This document shows, one piece after another, positions 49,400 through 59,018 of a stretch of 64,000 nt of DNA. The stretch comes from Chromatiales bacterium (ex Bugula neritina AB1) (GTDB taxonomy: Bacteria; Pseudomonadota; Gammaproteobacteria; Granulosicoccales; Granulosicoccaceae): the NCBI GenBank assembly GCA_001730015.1, contig MDLA01000126.1, positions 62,001-126,000 of the forward strand, read 5' to 3'. A model generated the notes under the pieces. It saw only the letters and a list, made by a program, of their open reading frames with translations. It had not been told where the DNA came from and did not search any database. The position numbers and the translations under genes were made by a program. Numbering within the stretch: the first letter of the stretch is position 1; every line of letters begins with the position of its first letter.

Positions 49400-50785
49400 A
49401 TGAGCAACAAATTGTGGGGTGGACGATTCACCGAAAGCACGGACGAATTTGTGCAAAAGTTTACAGCATCCGTCAGTTTTGACCAGCGCATGGCACAACA
49501 GGATATTAACTGCTCCCGCGCCCATGCACGTATGCTCGGAAGTGTAGGGGTTTTGAGCACAGAAGACGTAAATAAAATTCTGCAGGGTCTCGAAGAGATT
49601 GCAGCTGAAATTGAAGCCGGGACCTTTGAATGGAGCGTGGTTCTGGAAGATGTGCATATGAATATCGAGGCGCGTCTGACGGACAAAATCGGTGATGCCG
49701 GAAAACGGTTGCATACCGGTCGTTCCCGCAATGATCAGGTTGCGACCGATATTCGACTGTATGTCAGAGACGCGCTTAATCTGATAACCGCTCAGGCCGT
49801 GCGTTTACAGCACGGAATGCTGGAGTTGGCAGAGCGCAATATCGACGTCATTATGCCGGGATTTACGCATTTGCAGACTGCCCAGCCGGTTACCTTTGGA
49901 CATCACGTAATGGCGTGGTTCGAGATGATATCGCGTGATGTTGATCGATTCCGCGACTGTGGCAAGCGCATGAATGTTATGCCGTTGGGAGCGGCAGCGC
50001 TGGCGGGCACTCCCTATCCGATAGATCGTGAGCATACACGAGAGTCACTCGGGTTTACCCGTATAGCTGCGAATTCACTGGACGCCGTTAGCGACAGAGA
50101 CTTTGCCATAGAACTCTGCGCAGCAGCGGCGATCACCATGACCCATTTATCCCGCATGGCAGAGGAACTGGTGTTGTGGTCTTCTGCTCAGTTCGACTTT
50201 ATCGAACTTCCAGATCGTTTCTGCACAGGCTCCAGTATCATGCCGCAGAAAAAAAACCCTGACGTTCCGGAATTGATCAGAGGTAAGACAGGTAGGGTAA
50301 ACGGCCACCTGGTCAGCCTGCTGACACTAATGAAATCTCAACCGCTTGCCTACAACAAAGATAATCAGGAAGACAAAGAACCGCTGTTCGATACCATTGA
50401 TACGCTTCACGATAGCCTGCGTGCGTTTGCCGACATGATTCCGGCGATAGCAGTGAAAAAGGAAAGCATGCTGGAATCTGCCCGGAAAGGCTTTGCCACG
50501 GCCACCGATCTGGCAGACTATCTGGTCAGACGCGGGTTACCTTTTCGCGATAGTCACGAAGTGGTTGGCAACGCCGTGCGCTTCGGTGTCGAGCAGGGCA
50601 AAGATCTGAGTGAATTGACTCTGGAACAATTACAGAGTTTCTGCAAAGAAATAGACACCGATGTGTTTGACGTGCTTACTCTTGAAGGGTCGGTTGCAAG
50701 CAGGGATCAACCCGGTGGCACAGCACCCCGGCAGGTAGCTCTTGCTATAGAAGCGGCGCGTGCCGGGCTGTCTAAATCTTCCTAA
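49400..50785 (+). CDS. argH: Argininosuccinate lyase
   Basis: 461 residues of the fumarase/aspartase superfamily. It shows [24 protein letters not shown], the substrate-binding [31 protein letters not shown] with the catalytic histidine, and the signature loop [20 protein letters not shown]. It performs the last step of arginine synthesis, giving arginine and fumarate. It is followed immediately by a two-part hairpin. Divergent from hemC. Confidence 0.97.
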   Translation: MSNKLWGGRFTESTDEFVQKFTASVSFDQRMAQQDINCSRAHARMLGSVGVLSTEDVNKILQGLEEIAAEIEAGTFEWSVVLEDVHMNIEARLTDKIGDAGKRLHTGRSRNDQVATDIRLYVRDALNLITAQAVRLQHGMLELAERNIDVIMPGFTHLQTAQPVTFGHHVMAWFEMISRDVDRFRDCGKRMNVMPLGAAALAGTPYPIDREHTRESLGFTRIAANSLDAVSDRDFAIELCAAAAITMTHLSRMAEELVLWSSAQFDFIELPDRFCTGSSIMPQKKNPDVPELIRGKTGRVNGHLVSLLTLMKSQPLAYNKDNQEDKEPLFDTIDTLHDSLRAFADMIPAIAVKKESMLESARKGFATATDLADYLVRRGLPFRDSHEVVGNAVRFGVEQGKDLSELTLEQLQSFCKEIDTDVFDVLTLEGSVASRDQPGGTAPRQVALAIEAARAGLSKSS

Positions 50786-50821
50786 GGCTATCTGGCAATT
50801 TCAGATTGCCGTTAAATAGCC
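50786..50821. promoter_or_regulatory. Two-part hairpin between argH and nadE
   Basis: GGCTAT (50786-50791) pairs with ATAGCC (50816-50821), and inside it GGCAAT (50794-50799) pairs with ATTGCC (50805-50810) around a TTCAG loop. It starts at the base after the argH stop. No T-run follows, so it may stabilise the argH transcript end or be a leader structure of nadE rather than a terminator. Confidence 0.5.
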
Positions 50822-50860
50822 AGGACAGGAACTGTGCCACTGGCGAAAGCAGGATAACGT

Positions 50861-52777
50861 ATGAACTATGCTGAGTTGGGTTACGTACGCGTGGCAGCAG
50901 TGGCGCCGATTGTGGCAATTGGAAATCCTCTGCGAAATGCTGAGGAAATACTGCGCTGGCTTGAAGATACAAGACTCGCCGGAGCGTCCTTGATTGCCTT
51001 CCCGGAACTTTCTATCAGCGGGTACACGAGTGAGGATTTGTTTTTCAATCAGGATATGCTGGATCAGTGCGAACAGGCGATAGCACAGATTGCTGCGGCA
51101 GCCGGCGTTCAGGTGGTGATAGTAGGTGCACCGTTACAACTTTACGACGGTCGATTACTCAACGCCGCGTTTGTCTGTCAGCACGGTCGAGTAATTGGAG
51201 TTGTTCCCAAAGTGTCCAACCCCAATTACGGTGAGTTTTACGATAAACGCTGGTTCGTATCCGGTGCGGGTATAGATTCGTTTATAGACCATCCGGTACT
51301 TGGTAGATTCAAGGTCTCGACATCGCAGTTGTTTTTACTCGGTGAAACCCGCTTTGCGGTGGAGATTTGCGAGGATCTATGGCAGCCGTTACCACCTTCT
51401 TCATATCACGTACTGGCGGGTGCGGAGCTGATAGTAAACCTGTCCGCCAGTAATGAGTTAGTAGCCAAGTCAGAATACCGGCGTGATCTGGTTCGCATGG
51501 CTAGTGCTCAAGGCATTTGTGCTTATTTATATACATCAGCTGGTCCGACTGAATCAACCCGTGATATCGTTTTTGGCAGCCATTTAATGCTGGCGGAAAA
51601 CGGGGCGGTACTGGTTGAGTCGGAGCGTTTCGATTTTTCCGGTACACATTTGATCGGAGAATTTGACTGGCAGAAACTCCGGCACGACAGAATAAAAAAT
51701 AATACGTTTGCAGCAGCTGCCCGACCCGAAAACTACACTATTGCCGGCGACTCGGCAGGCGCGGTGCTCGATACACTGAATCGACATTATCTCTGTCACC
51801 CGTTTGTACCGGACGATGAAGACGGACTATCTGCACGTGCCAGTGAAATATTCAGGATACAGGCAACGGGTCTGGCAAGGCGGGTAATGGCCTCTCACGC
51901 AAAAACTCTGGTTCTAGGGGTGTCAGGCGGTCTCGATTCAACACTCGCACTGCTGGTGTGTCTCGATGCTTTGGCTATGCTCAATAGCGCTGAAATCAAA
52001 TTGCTGCCAGTCACTATGCCTGGTCCTGCAAGTAGCGCGCACACTATTGAAACAGCACATCGGCTGGCCAATGCCGCAAATACATCACTTGAAGTCATAG
52101 CGATTGATAAGGCCGTATCGCAGCATCTTGCTGATATTAGTCATGGCGGTGACTTTGACGTAGTTTTCGAGAATGCCCAAGCGCGTGAGCGCACGCAGAT
52201 ATTATTTGATTTGGCGAATAAATCCGGCGGAATAGTGATTGGAACCGGCGATTTATCAGAGCTAGCACTGGGCTGGTGTACCTATAATGCTGATCATATG
52301 TCGAGTTATAATGTGAATGTCAGTGTACCTAAAACTCTGGTTAAATATTTGTGTCGCTGGCATGCAAGGCATCGTGCATCAACAGCTCTGGCTGACGCCT
52401 TGGTTCGAGTACTCGACACGCCCGTTTCCCCGGAGCTTGTACCGTCAGATGATGGTGAAATTGCACAGGAAACCGAATCGATTATTGGACCGTACGAGTT
52501 ACACGATTTTTTCATTTACCACTATTTGCGCAATGGTTTCAGTGCACGGAAAATCTATATCCTGGCGGTGAGATCGTTTACAGGAAAGTACGGTAACACC
52601 GAAATAAAGCAATGGTTAGAGGTTTTTTACCGGCGTTTTTATACCCAGCAGTTTAAACGCAGTACCCTGCCTGCTGGTCCGAAAATCGGTAGTGTCAGTT
52701 TGTCACCAAGAGGTGATTGGCGTATGCCGGATGAAGCTGATGTTAGCGCAATAGTTGCACAGATAAAACAATTCTAA
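50861..52777 (+). CDS. nadE: Glutamine-dependent NAD+ synthetase
   Basis: 638 residues of the large two-domain type. The N-terminal nitrilase-fold glutaminase has the Glu-Lys-Cys triad in FPELSISGYTSEDLF, VVPKVSNPNYGEFYDKRWF and FAVEICEDLWQPLPP. The C-terminal NAD synthetase domain has the ATP-pyrophosphatase loop GVSGGLDSTLALLV and GTGDLSELALGWCTYNADHMSSYNVN. It amidates nicotinate adenine dinucleotide with glutamine as nitrogen source through an internal ammonia tunnel. AGGA lies just before the ATG. The downstream M14 peptidase gene follows by 58 bases. Confidence 0.95.
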   Translation: MNYAELGYVRVAAVAPIVAIGNPLRNAEEILRWLEDTRLAGASLIAFPELSISGYTSEDLFFNQDMLDQCEQAIAQIAAAAGVQVVIVGAPLQLYDGRLLNAAFVCQHGRVIGVVPKVSNPNYGEFYDKRWFVSGAGIDSFIDHPVLGRFKVSTSQLFLLGETRFAVEICEDLWQPLPPSSYHVLAGAELIVNLSASNELVAKSEYRRDLVRMASAQGICAYLYTSAGPTESTRDIVFGSHLMLAENGAVLVESERFDFSGTHLIGEFDWQKLRHDRIKNNTFAAAARPENYTIAGDSAGAVLDTLNRHYLCHPFVPDDEDGLSARASEIFRIQATGLARRVMASHAKTLVLGVSGGLDSTLALLVCLDALAMLNSAEIKLLPVTMPGPASSAHTIETAHRLANAANTSLEVIAIDKAVSQHLADISHGGDFDVVFENAQARERTQILFDLANKSGGIVIGTGDLSELALGWCTYNADHMSSYNVNVSVPKTLVKYLCRWHARHRASTALADALVRVLDTPVSPELVPSDDGEIAQETESIIGPYELHDFFIYHYLRNGFSARKIYILAVRSFTGKYGNTEIKQWLEVFYRRFYTQQFKRSTLPAGPKIGSVSLSPRGDWRMPDEADVSAIVAQIKQF

Positions 52778-52835
52778 ATAATTACATTCTCCATAAAGTT
52801 GATCCGTCTTTTAAGAATACGCAGGTGTTAATGAA

Positions 52836-53963
52836 ATGGCAGTTAAGATAAACAGCGCTTTCGATGGAGGTAATATTGAGTGTGTGGATTGCGCTTCCAC
52901 TGAAAACATACGTTTGCAAATTAGCCGCGATGCCGGAGGGGAATTCTACCAGTGGTTTTATTTTCGCATGACCGGGGCAGCAAATAAATTCTGCCATTTG
53001 AAAATAGAGAATGCCGGAGGAAGTTCCTATCCCAGGGGCTGGGAAAACTACCAGGTGGTCGTTTCACATGATAAGCGTAACTGGTATCGATCTGCGACAG
53101 AATATAGAAACGGTGTTTTGCATTTTAATATAACACCACCCTCGGATTTAAGCTGGTTTGCGTATTTTACGCCTTATTCATTACAGCAACACGATGCTCT
53201 AATTTCTAAAATTTCGGCATGCAATAATGTGTCTCTGGAGTCTCTTGGTACTACTCTGGATGGCCGTAGTATGGACTTGCTGCGTATTGGCAATCCGAAT
53301 GCCAGACTGAAAATCTGGTCTATCGCACGCCAGCACCCCGGGGAGACTATGGCGCAGTGGTGGATGGAAGGTTTGCTTGAACGACTTACAAATAATCAGG
53401 ATCCGGTAACCCGTGAAATACTGAAGCAGGCCGCGTTTTATGTGGTGCCGAATATGAACCCCGATGGTTGTTTTCGTGGTTATCTTCGGACTAACGCCTG
53501 TGGTGCAAACCTTAATCGTGAATGGAGCAACCCCTCACTGGAAAAGTCACCGGAAGTTTTTCTGGTTCGACAGAAAATGCATGAAACCGGTGTCGATTTC
53601 AGTCTGGATGTGCACGGCGATGAAGCATTACCTTACAATTTTATTGCCGGGACTGAAGGGGTGAAATCATGGAGTGAGAGCCGGCTTCACCTACAGACCC
53701 GGTTTAAAAATAACCTGCAGCAGCTAAACCCGGATTTTCAAACAACCGTAGGTTACCCGGTAGCGTCAGCTGGTACCGCAAATTATGACATTTGCAGTAG
53801 CTATGTAGCAGAGCACTTCAAGTGCCCCGCTATGACGCTTGAAATGCCCTTCAAAGACACAGCAGATACACCTGACGATAAATACGGGTGGTCTGCCGGT
53901 CGTTCTTCAGCGCTTGGCCGCAGCTTTGTTGATGCCATTTATTCAGTATTAGATGCGCTTTGA
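52836..53963 (+). CDS. M14 metallocarboxypeptidase, cytosolic carboxypeptidase-like
   Basis: 375 residues without a signal peptide. The N-terminal beta domain (about 1-115; YQWFYFRMTGA, PRGWENYQVVVSHD) is the one that precedes the catalytic domain in cytosolic carboxypeptidases. The M14 domain shows the zinc ligands His167 and Glu170 (RQHPGETMAQWW) and His260 (LDVHGDEALPY), substrate Asn227-Arg228 (GANLNREW), NMNPDG, and the catalytic Glu336 in TLEMPFKD. Eukaryotic relatives trim glutamate from tubulin; the bacterial substrate is unknown. All catalytic residues are present, so it should be active. Confidence 0.88.
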   Translation: MAVKINSAFDGGNIECVDCASTENIRLQISRDAGGEFYQWFYFRMTGAANKFCHLKIENAGGSSYPRGWENYQVVVSHDKRNWYRSATEYRNGVLHFNITPPSDLSWFAYFTPYSLQQHDALISKISACNNVSLESLGTTLDGRSMDLLRIGNPNARLKIWSIARQHPGETMAQWWMEGLLERLTNNQDPVTREILKQAAFYVVPNMNPDGCFRGYLRTNACGANLNREWSNPSLEKSPEVFLVRQKMHETGVDFSLDVHGDEALPYNFIAGTEGVKSWSESRLHLQTRFKNNLQQLNPDFQTTVGYPVASAGTANYDICSSYVAEHFKCPAMTLEMPFKDTADTPDDKYGWSAGRSSALGRSFVDAIYSVLDAL

Positions 53964-53970
53964 TCTGGCC

Positions 53971-54879
53971 TTACCAGTGGCATAGCTGCCGTACTTTGCT
54001 TATTACTGTCTCACTGCCGGATAGCTCGAAATTTGCTGCTTTAACCGTTGTTTGTCCGAATGGAAGGTAATTAATTTGCAAGGTGCTGGATGTCTTAATT
54101 TGCTTCACAAAAGAAATTGGAAACGAGACAGATGCAGATTGATAATCACCGAATGCCTGCCAGTTTACTTTTGACATGCCATTGTGGTTAAAACCCACCG
54201 AAACGTTTGTTGCCTGAGTACCCAGAACTTCTTTAGTAACGAACGTGACTGCAGTTTTATTGCTGGCACAGCTCACGGATAGTTTCGGTTTATAGAGCCC
54301 GACACTACTGTCCTGGTAGCTGTCAGCACTCAGTAGTGCGCTGAACTCGTTGTCGCGATCAGCCGTTATCTTCCAGGCGTCTGTCTCTGGTAGCGCTCTT
54401 CGAAATTGCGGTTCTGAACTGGCAACTACACGTTTTTCACTTCGGCCTGATTGGTTGAAAACGCCAAGCATCTCCGGAAATGCGACCAGCGCGCAACTGA
54501 CACCTGATAAACAACTTACTGACCACACAGCAAAATCGTGCAGTGATTTGTTTCGTCTGGCTTTGGCCAGAGGTTTATCGTAGTTGCGTTTGATAATGAC
54601 CTGATCAGTTACTCTGCAACTCACCCGACCGTGATAGGATGATACATTGAAATTTCGAATTCGTGTTTTGCGGTTGTGTTGAATCACCAGCAGATAGCCG
54701 ATAACTGCTGCAGTGATATAGGAAACACCGATAATAACCCTGTTTTTGTCCGGCCAGTAAAAGATAGCCGCCAACGTTGAGCCAGTCAGAAAAAACGATA
54801 CTATTGAACTTGTATACAACACTCCTATTGGACCAAAAACAACCGTTAGCAGAAATTGCATCGTGTGAGATTTTTGCAC
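53971..54879 (-). CDS. Membrane protein with VasI-like C-terminal domain
   Basis: 302 residues. The N-terminus has membrane helices (LLTVVFGPIGVLYTSSIVSFFLTG, IIGVSYITAAVIGYLLVIQ), then a basic cytosolic-looking stretch, another hydrophobic helix near 115-135, and a globular C-terminal domain (about 200-302). That last part (KLSVSCASNKTAVTFVTKEVLGTQATNVSVGFN ... FELSGSETVISKVRQLCHW) resembles the VasI domain of type VI secretion clusters. No other T6SS gene is near, so a T6SS role is not claimed. The gene is convergent with the M14 peptidase (7 bases apart). Confidence 0.6.
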   Translation of the reverse strand: MQKSHTMQFLLTVVFGPIGVLYTSSIVSFFLTGSTLAAIFYWPDKNRVIIGVSYITAAVIGYLLVIQHNRKTRIRNFNVSSYHGRVSCRVTDQVIIKRNYDKPLAKARRNKSLHDFAVWSVSCLSGVSCALVAFPEMLGVFNQSGRSEKRVVASSEPQFRRALPETDAWKITADRDNEFSALLSADSYQDSSVGLYKPKLSVSCASNKTAVTFVTKEVLGTQATNVSVGFNHNGMSKVNWQAFGDYQSASVSFPISFVKQIKTSSTLQINYLPFGQTTVKAANFELSGSETVISKVRQLCHW

Positions 54880-55004
54880 CTGGCACCCTCCTCAATCCGG
54901 CGCAAGGTATCGGCAGTACCGGGCGTTGCTTGAGAGAATCGGGTGTCGTGTGTCACATTTTCAAAAACACGCAGCTGTTTTGATTCTGAGTGCCTAACCT
55001 GCAG

Positions 55005-55487
55005 CTACTGTGAGAGTTTTGCTATTGGTGCAAAATGCCCTTGTAGTAGTTTGCATAAAGTCGCCGGACAAATTTCTATTTGCAACCCTCGTTTTCCGCC
55101 GCTAACGAATATCGTCTCAAAAAGCTGCGCGCTTTCGTCTATGTAGGTTGGTAGTTTTTGTCGCTGACCCAGCGGGCTAATTCCGCCGACGACGTAACCG
55201 GTAGCCTTTTGTGCCAGCGGCGGATCGGCCATTGTTGCCTTTCTGGCCGATGCCGTGCTGGCGAGTTTTTTTAGATCCAGCTGATCAGCAACAGCAACCA
55301 AAGCGACGACTGGTTTCCGATGATTACCGTCCAGCGTTGCTAACAGAGTTTTAAATACCTGGTGTGCGTCTTGTTGTAAGGCAGAGGCTGCTGCAAGACC
55401 GAAATTGCTTTCGTGATTGCGGGAATCATATTCACGCAGGCTGAAATCTATATTCAACTCTTGTAGCAGCTTGATCGCCGGCGTCAT
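55005..55487 (-). CDS. ybaK: Cys-tRNA(Pro)/Cys-tRNA(Cys) deacylase YbaK
   Basis: 160 residues of the YbaK/EbsC branch of aminoacyl-tRNA editing proteins. It shows VFKTLLATLDG with the key lysine, VVALVAVADQLDLKKLASTASARKATMADPPLAQKATGYVVGGISPLGQRQKLPTYID, and a C-terminal strand. It removes cysteine mischarged on tRNA(Pro) after release from prolyl-tRNA synthetase. The start overlaps the preceding esterase by 4 bases, so both are translated from one message. Confidence 0.93.
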   Translation of the reverse strand: MTPAIKLLQELNIDFSLREYDSRNHESNFGLAAASALQQDAHQVFKTLLATLDGNHRKPVVALVAVADQLDLKKLASTASARKATMADPPLAQKATGYVVGGISPLGQRQKLPTYIDESAQLFETIFVSGGKRGLQIEICPATLCKLLQGHFAPIAKLSQ

Positions 55488-56191
55488 GGTGTATTTTTTG
55501 TATTTGTCGGATCTATATCGGTTATTATTCCGCGCAGCCAGCCGGCTATGTCATTGAGTTCTTCCATACTCAGAGTATGGGGCATATTATAGCTTCGCCA
55601 CTCAACCACATAGTTAAGCGATTGCAGCAGATCTCTGCTGGTTTTCGCGTAACTGATATCGATTATTTCATCCTGTGTTCCGTGTGCCATAAAAATATTT
55701 ATCTGCGTATTGGTGTCGCTGCGCTCGGCAGCTACGGTTTCGGCAAGTGGAAGATAAGTTGACAGCGCCATCACGCCAGCGAGTTGCTCGTCAAACCGTA
55801 ATGCCGTATGAAGGGCGATAGCACCTCCCTGAGAGAATCCTGCTAGTATAATATTGTTACTCGCAATTCCCTGTCGCTTCTCCCGCTTAATAAGATCGAT
55901 AAGCAGTGTCTCTGATTCTTTTGTACCAATGCTGTCCTGCTCGCGTTTGTCAAAGTCGAGAGTACTTATGTCATACCAACCGCGCATTTGCATACCGCCG
56001 TTTATGGTGATTGGCCGCATCGGTGCATTAGGGAAGATAAACCTGCATGGGGAGACGCCGAGTTTTTCCAGCTCGGGGACAATCGGAACAAAATCGTTTG
56101 CATCAGCACCGAGTCCGTGTAACCAGATTACCGAGTGAACGGGTCGAACGGTTCCGGTAGTTAATTCGATGCCGTCGAAATTGTCCGTCAT
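55484..56191 (-). CDS. Carboxylesterase / phospholipase family serine hydrolase
   Basis: 235 residues of the acyl-protein-thioesterase-like group. It shows VIWLHGLGADANDFVPIVPEL (oxyanion region), PNAPMRPITINGGMQMRGWYDI, the nucleophile elbow GFSQGGAIALHTAL, then the aspartate in AHGTQDEIIDISYA and the histidine in YNMPHTLSMEE. Bacterial members hydrolyse short acyl esters. It forms a two-gene unit with ybaK. Its promoter region also faces lptM on the other strand. Confidence 0.92.
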   Translation of the reverse strand: MTDNFDGIELTTGTVRPVHSVIWLHGLGADANDFVPIVPELEKLGVSPCRFIFPNAPMRPITINGGMQMRGWYDISTLDFDKREQDSIGTKESETLLIDLIKREKRQGIASNNIILAGFSQGGAIALHTALRFDEQLAGVMALSTYLPLAETVAAERSDTNTQINIFMAHGTQDEIIDISYAKTSRDLLQSLNYVVEWRSYNMPHTLSMEELNDIAGWLRGIITDIDPTNTKNTP

Positions 56192-56373
56192 ATCGATATC
56201 CTGTTTGCTTATTCAGATATTATCAGGGATTTTTACCATCCGGTGAATTGGCTGTATCACTGATATACTTACAAGGCCAGGGCAGCGGCATTTGGCCCGT
56301 GAAAAATAACATCTTTGAAACAACTTTCTATGAGGTTTGGACTTTGATTGAACGCGGTTTCGGTACCAGTTTA

Positions 56374-56646
56374 GTGAAGCCGTTGTTGAGTTCGGCTTTT
56401 TTCACCGTGCTTATTTTGTTGCTGAGCTCGTGCGGTTTTAAGTCGGATCTTTTCCTGCCGGGAGAACCTGTCAAAGTCGATCAGCTGGACAAGTCGACGC
56501 TGGAGACAATGAAAGATGAGACAATGGAGAGTCTTAGAGAGCAGGATCCAGGCACATTGGATGAGGCGACAGGTCTGGAGATTGACCTGTCACCACTCGA
56601 CACGGCTGACGAAACTAACGAACAGAAAAAAGAAAAAAATAAATGA
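56374..56646 (+). CDS. lptM: LPS-assembly maturation lipoprotein LptM
   Basis: 90 residues from the GTG at 56374, chosen because it gives a clean lipoprotein signal (KPLLSSAFFTVLILLLSSC). A longer frame back to a TTG at 56248 would bury it. The conserved short motif after the lipidated cysteine, CGFKSDLFLPGE, matches the CGxKxPLYxP signature of LptM/YifL/LppL, which helps LptDE mature. The acidic, lysine-rich tail is poorly conserved. Position just before lysA (4-base overlap) and dapF is the pseudomonad arrangement. Confidence 0.85.
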   Translation: MKPLLSSAFFTVLILLLSSCGFKSDLFLPGEPVKVDQLDKSTLETMKDETMESLREQDPGTLDEATGLEIDLSPLDTADETNEQKKEKNK

Positions 56647-57890
56647 GCACAGTACAGCGTCAGCAGCGGGATCTTTATATTGAGGGCGTACCTCTTGCGG
56701 AGGTAGCCGATCGCTTTGGAACACCGTTATTTGTTTATTCCAGAGCGTCTATTGAGACAGCCTGGCGTGCGTTTGATTCAGCACTTGCCGGAAGGCCGCA
56801 TCTTGTTTGTTATGCCATGAAAGCCAATTCCAATATTGCTGTACTTAACCTGCTCGCAAAGCTCGGATCGGGCTTTGATATTGTTTCAGCAGGCGAACTC
56901 GTACGCGTGCAAAAAGCCGGCGGCGATATGAACAAGGTGGTGTTTTCCGGTGTCGGGAAAAAACCGGCCGAGATGGCACAGGCGCTGGAGGCGAAGATCC
57001 GTTGCTTCAACGTGGAGTCTTTGGAGGAGATAGAAGTGCTTGCCGGAATTGCTGCAGCACACGGTGTGAATGCGCCTGTATCTGTGCGAGTCAATCCCGA
57101 TGTAGATGCCATGACACACCCCTATATCTCAACTGGTCTGCGTGACAATAAATTCGGAATTACCATGGAGCAGGCCGAACTTGCCTACCAGCGTATAGCG
57201 GAACTGGACAGTCTCACAGTGGTTGGTATGGATTGCCACATCGGATCGCAGTTGACTGAAATCAGTCCTTATAAAGATGCACTGAAACGGTTGTTAAGTT
57301 TGTGCGATCGGCTGGAACAGCAAGGTATCAGAATTCAGCACCTGGATCTCGGTGGTGGTCAGGGAATACGCTATCAGGACGAAGTACCAATAGATCTGGT
57401 GGACTGGGCTTCGGCCATGTACGAAGAAATTGGTGAGCGCAACTATGAGATCATTGTTGAGCCAGGGCGTTGTATTGTTGGCAATTCCGGTGTGTTGTTA
57501 ACCCGGGTAGAGTATCTGAAGCACACAGAGGAAAAAAACTTTGCGATCGTTGACGCAGCGATGAATGATCTCATTCGTCCGTCACTTTACCGTGCCTGGC
57601 AGGATATTGTACCGGTTAGTGAAAGAAGTGAAGATTCCAGGATTTACGACGTAGTCGGACCAGTGTGTGAGTCTGGAGATTACCTCGGGAAAAATCGTGA
57701 ACTCTGTCTGCAGTCGAAAGACCTGCTTGCCGTGCTTTCTACCGGGGCATACGGATTTTGTATGAGCTCCAATTACAACACCCGTGCTCGTGCGGCGGAG
57801 GTAATCGTCGATGGTGAGCAGTGTCACCTGGTGCGTGAGCGTGAGTCCATTGAATCACTGCTAGCAGGAGAGTCTCTGCTTCCGGGTTAA
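56643..57890 (+). CDS. lysA: Diaminopimelate decarboxylase
   Basis: 415 residues of the alanine-racemase-fold PLP enzymes. The PLP lysine is Lys60 in CYAMKANSN, the phosphate-binding stretch is LDLGGGQGI, and HIGSQLTEI, EPGRCIVGNSGVLLTRVEY, GPVCESGDYLG with the active-site cysteine, and STGAYGFCMSSNYNTR complete the set. It makes L-lysine from meso-diaminopimelate. The ATG overlaps the lptM stop by four bases. dapF follows after 297 bases and supplies its substrate. Confidence 0.97.
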   Translation: MSTVQRQQRDLYIEGVPLAEVADRFGTPLFVYSRASIETAWRAFDSALAGRPHLVCYAMKANSNIAVLNLLAKLGSGFDIVSAGELVRVQKAGGDMNKVVFSGVGKKPAEMAQALEAKIRCFNVESLEEIEVLAGIAAAHGVNAPVSVRVNPDVDAMTHPYISTGLRDNKFGITMEQAELAYQRIAELDSLTVVGMDCHIGSQLTEISPYKDALKRLLSLCDRLEQQGIRIQHLDLGGGQGIRYQDEVPIDLVDWASAMYEEIGERNYEIIVEPGRCIVGNSGVLLTRVEYLKHTEEKNFAIVDAAMNDLIRPSLYRAWQDIVPVSERSEDSRIYDVVGPVCESGDYLGKNRELCLQSKDLLAVLSTGAYGFCMSSNYNTRARAAEVIVDGEQCHLVRERESIESLLAGESLLPG

Positions 57891-58187
57891 ACAGTCACGG
57901 CAACCCTGAATTTTCGTCTGGTGTGCGTGTCAGGTGAAACGGCGTTAGCGACAAAACGTTCTGATTTTTCTTGAAATTTCCGCCGCGCAGCCCCGGTAGC
58001 GGCGTAGTTTTGCCTGCGTCTTTCCAGTTCCTGATGGAACAAATCGCAATAACAATCATCTGGTTAATCTTACAAAAAGTATAAAAAACAATAATCTAAT
58101 CGTTATTGATGATTTTTTACTTTAACATTCTCCGGAAGCTCGGGCAGGTCAGAACCCGGCGCACCCACTGGAAAGATTGCTGCTGAA
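57891..58187. other. 297-bp gap between lysA and dapF
   Basis: No coding frame is supported. It holds a GC hairpin (CGCCGC at 57981-57986 with GCGGCG at 57999-58004, followed by TAGTTTT) that could end some lysA transcripts. An AT-rich stretch from about 58065 to 58125 could contain a dapF promoter. In related genomes the two genes are normally much closer. Confidence 0.5.
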
Positions 58188-59018
58188 ATGCATCTTGAAT
58201 TCACAAAAATGCATGGTCTCGGCAATGATTTCATCGTAATCAACGCCTTACAAGATCCATTTCCGTTAACCGTCGAGCAGATTCGAACTCTCTCGCACCG
58301 CCGTTTTGGAATTGGTTTCGACCAGTTGCTTGTTGTTGAGCCCGCTTCGGTAGTGCAAGCCGAGTTCGACTACCGGATATTTAATGCAGATGGTGGGGAA
58401 GTTGAGAATTGCGGCAATGGAGCGCGGTGTTTTGCTCGATATGTAATCGATAAAGGACTAACAAAAAATAATGTTATAGCGGTGCAAACCTCCGGTGGAT
58501 TAATGCGATTGCAGGTAGATGAAGATTCGCAGGTAACCGTACAGATTGGGGTTCCGGAGTTTCAGCCAGCCGCTGTTCCGTTCATCGCAGATGAGCAGCG
58601 TAGCAGCTATGAGATAGAAGCCGGTAGTGAAACCCTGACGGTCGGTGTAGTTGCCGTTGGCAACCCTCATGTAGTCACAGTTGTAGATTCTACAATTAAC
58701 GCAGACGTTGATCGTCTGGGACCCTTGCTTGAACGACACGAGCGCTTTCCGAATCGTGTTAACGCGGGTTTTATGCAGGTGTTGAGCAAGAGTGAAGTAA
58801 ACCTGCGTGTATTTGAACGCGGGGTTGGTGAGACATTGGCGTGCGGTACCGGCGCTTGTGCAGCAGTCGCCACAGGCATTCGTCAGGGCATTCTGGATGA
58901 ACGTGTAGTGGTGCACCTCACCGGAGGTGATTTGGTGGTGAATTGGTCCGATGACAATGTACCGATCAGCATGACCGGTCCTTGTGCAACCGTTTTCGAA
59001 GGCAGACTTGAACTATGA
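58188..59018 (+). CDS. dapF: Diaminopimelate epimerase
   Basis: 276 residues with the pseudo-symmetric two-domain fold. It starts FTKMHGLGNDFIVIN. The catalytic cysteine pair is Cys75 in ENCGNGARCFARY and Cys219 in ACGTGACAAVATG, which remove and add the alpha proton. FNADGGEVENC and GNPHVV are also typical. It converts LL- to meso-diaminopimelate for lysine and peptidoglycan. The DUF484 gene overlaps its stop by four bases. Confidence 0.97.
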   Translation: MHLEFTKMHGLGNDFIVINALQDPFPLTVEQIRTLSHRRFGIGFDQLLVVEPASVVQAEFDYRIFNADGGEVENCGNGARCFARYVIDKGLTKNNVIAVQTSGGLMRLQVDEDSQVTVQIGVPEFQPAAVPFIADEQRSSYEIEAGSETLTVGVVAVGNPHVVTVVDSTINADVDRLGPLLERHERFPNRVNAGFMQVLSKSEVNLRVFERGVGETLACGTGACAAVATGIRQGILDERVVVHLTGGDLVVNWSDDNVPISMTGPCATVFEGRLEL

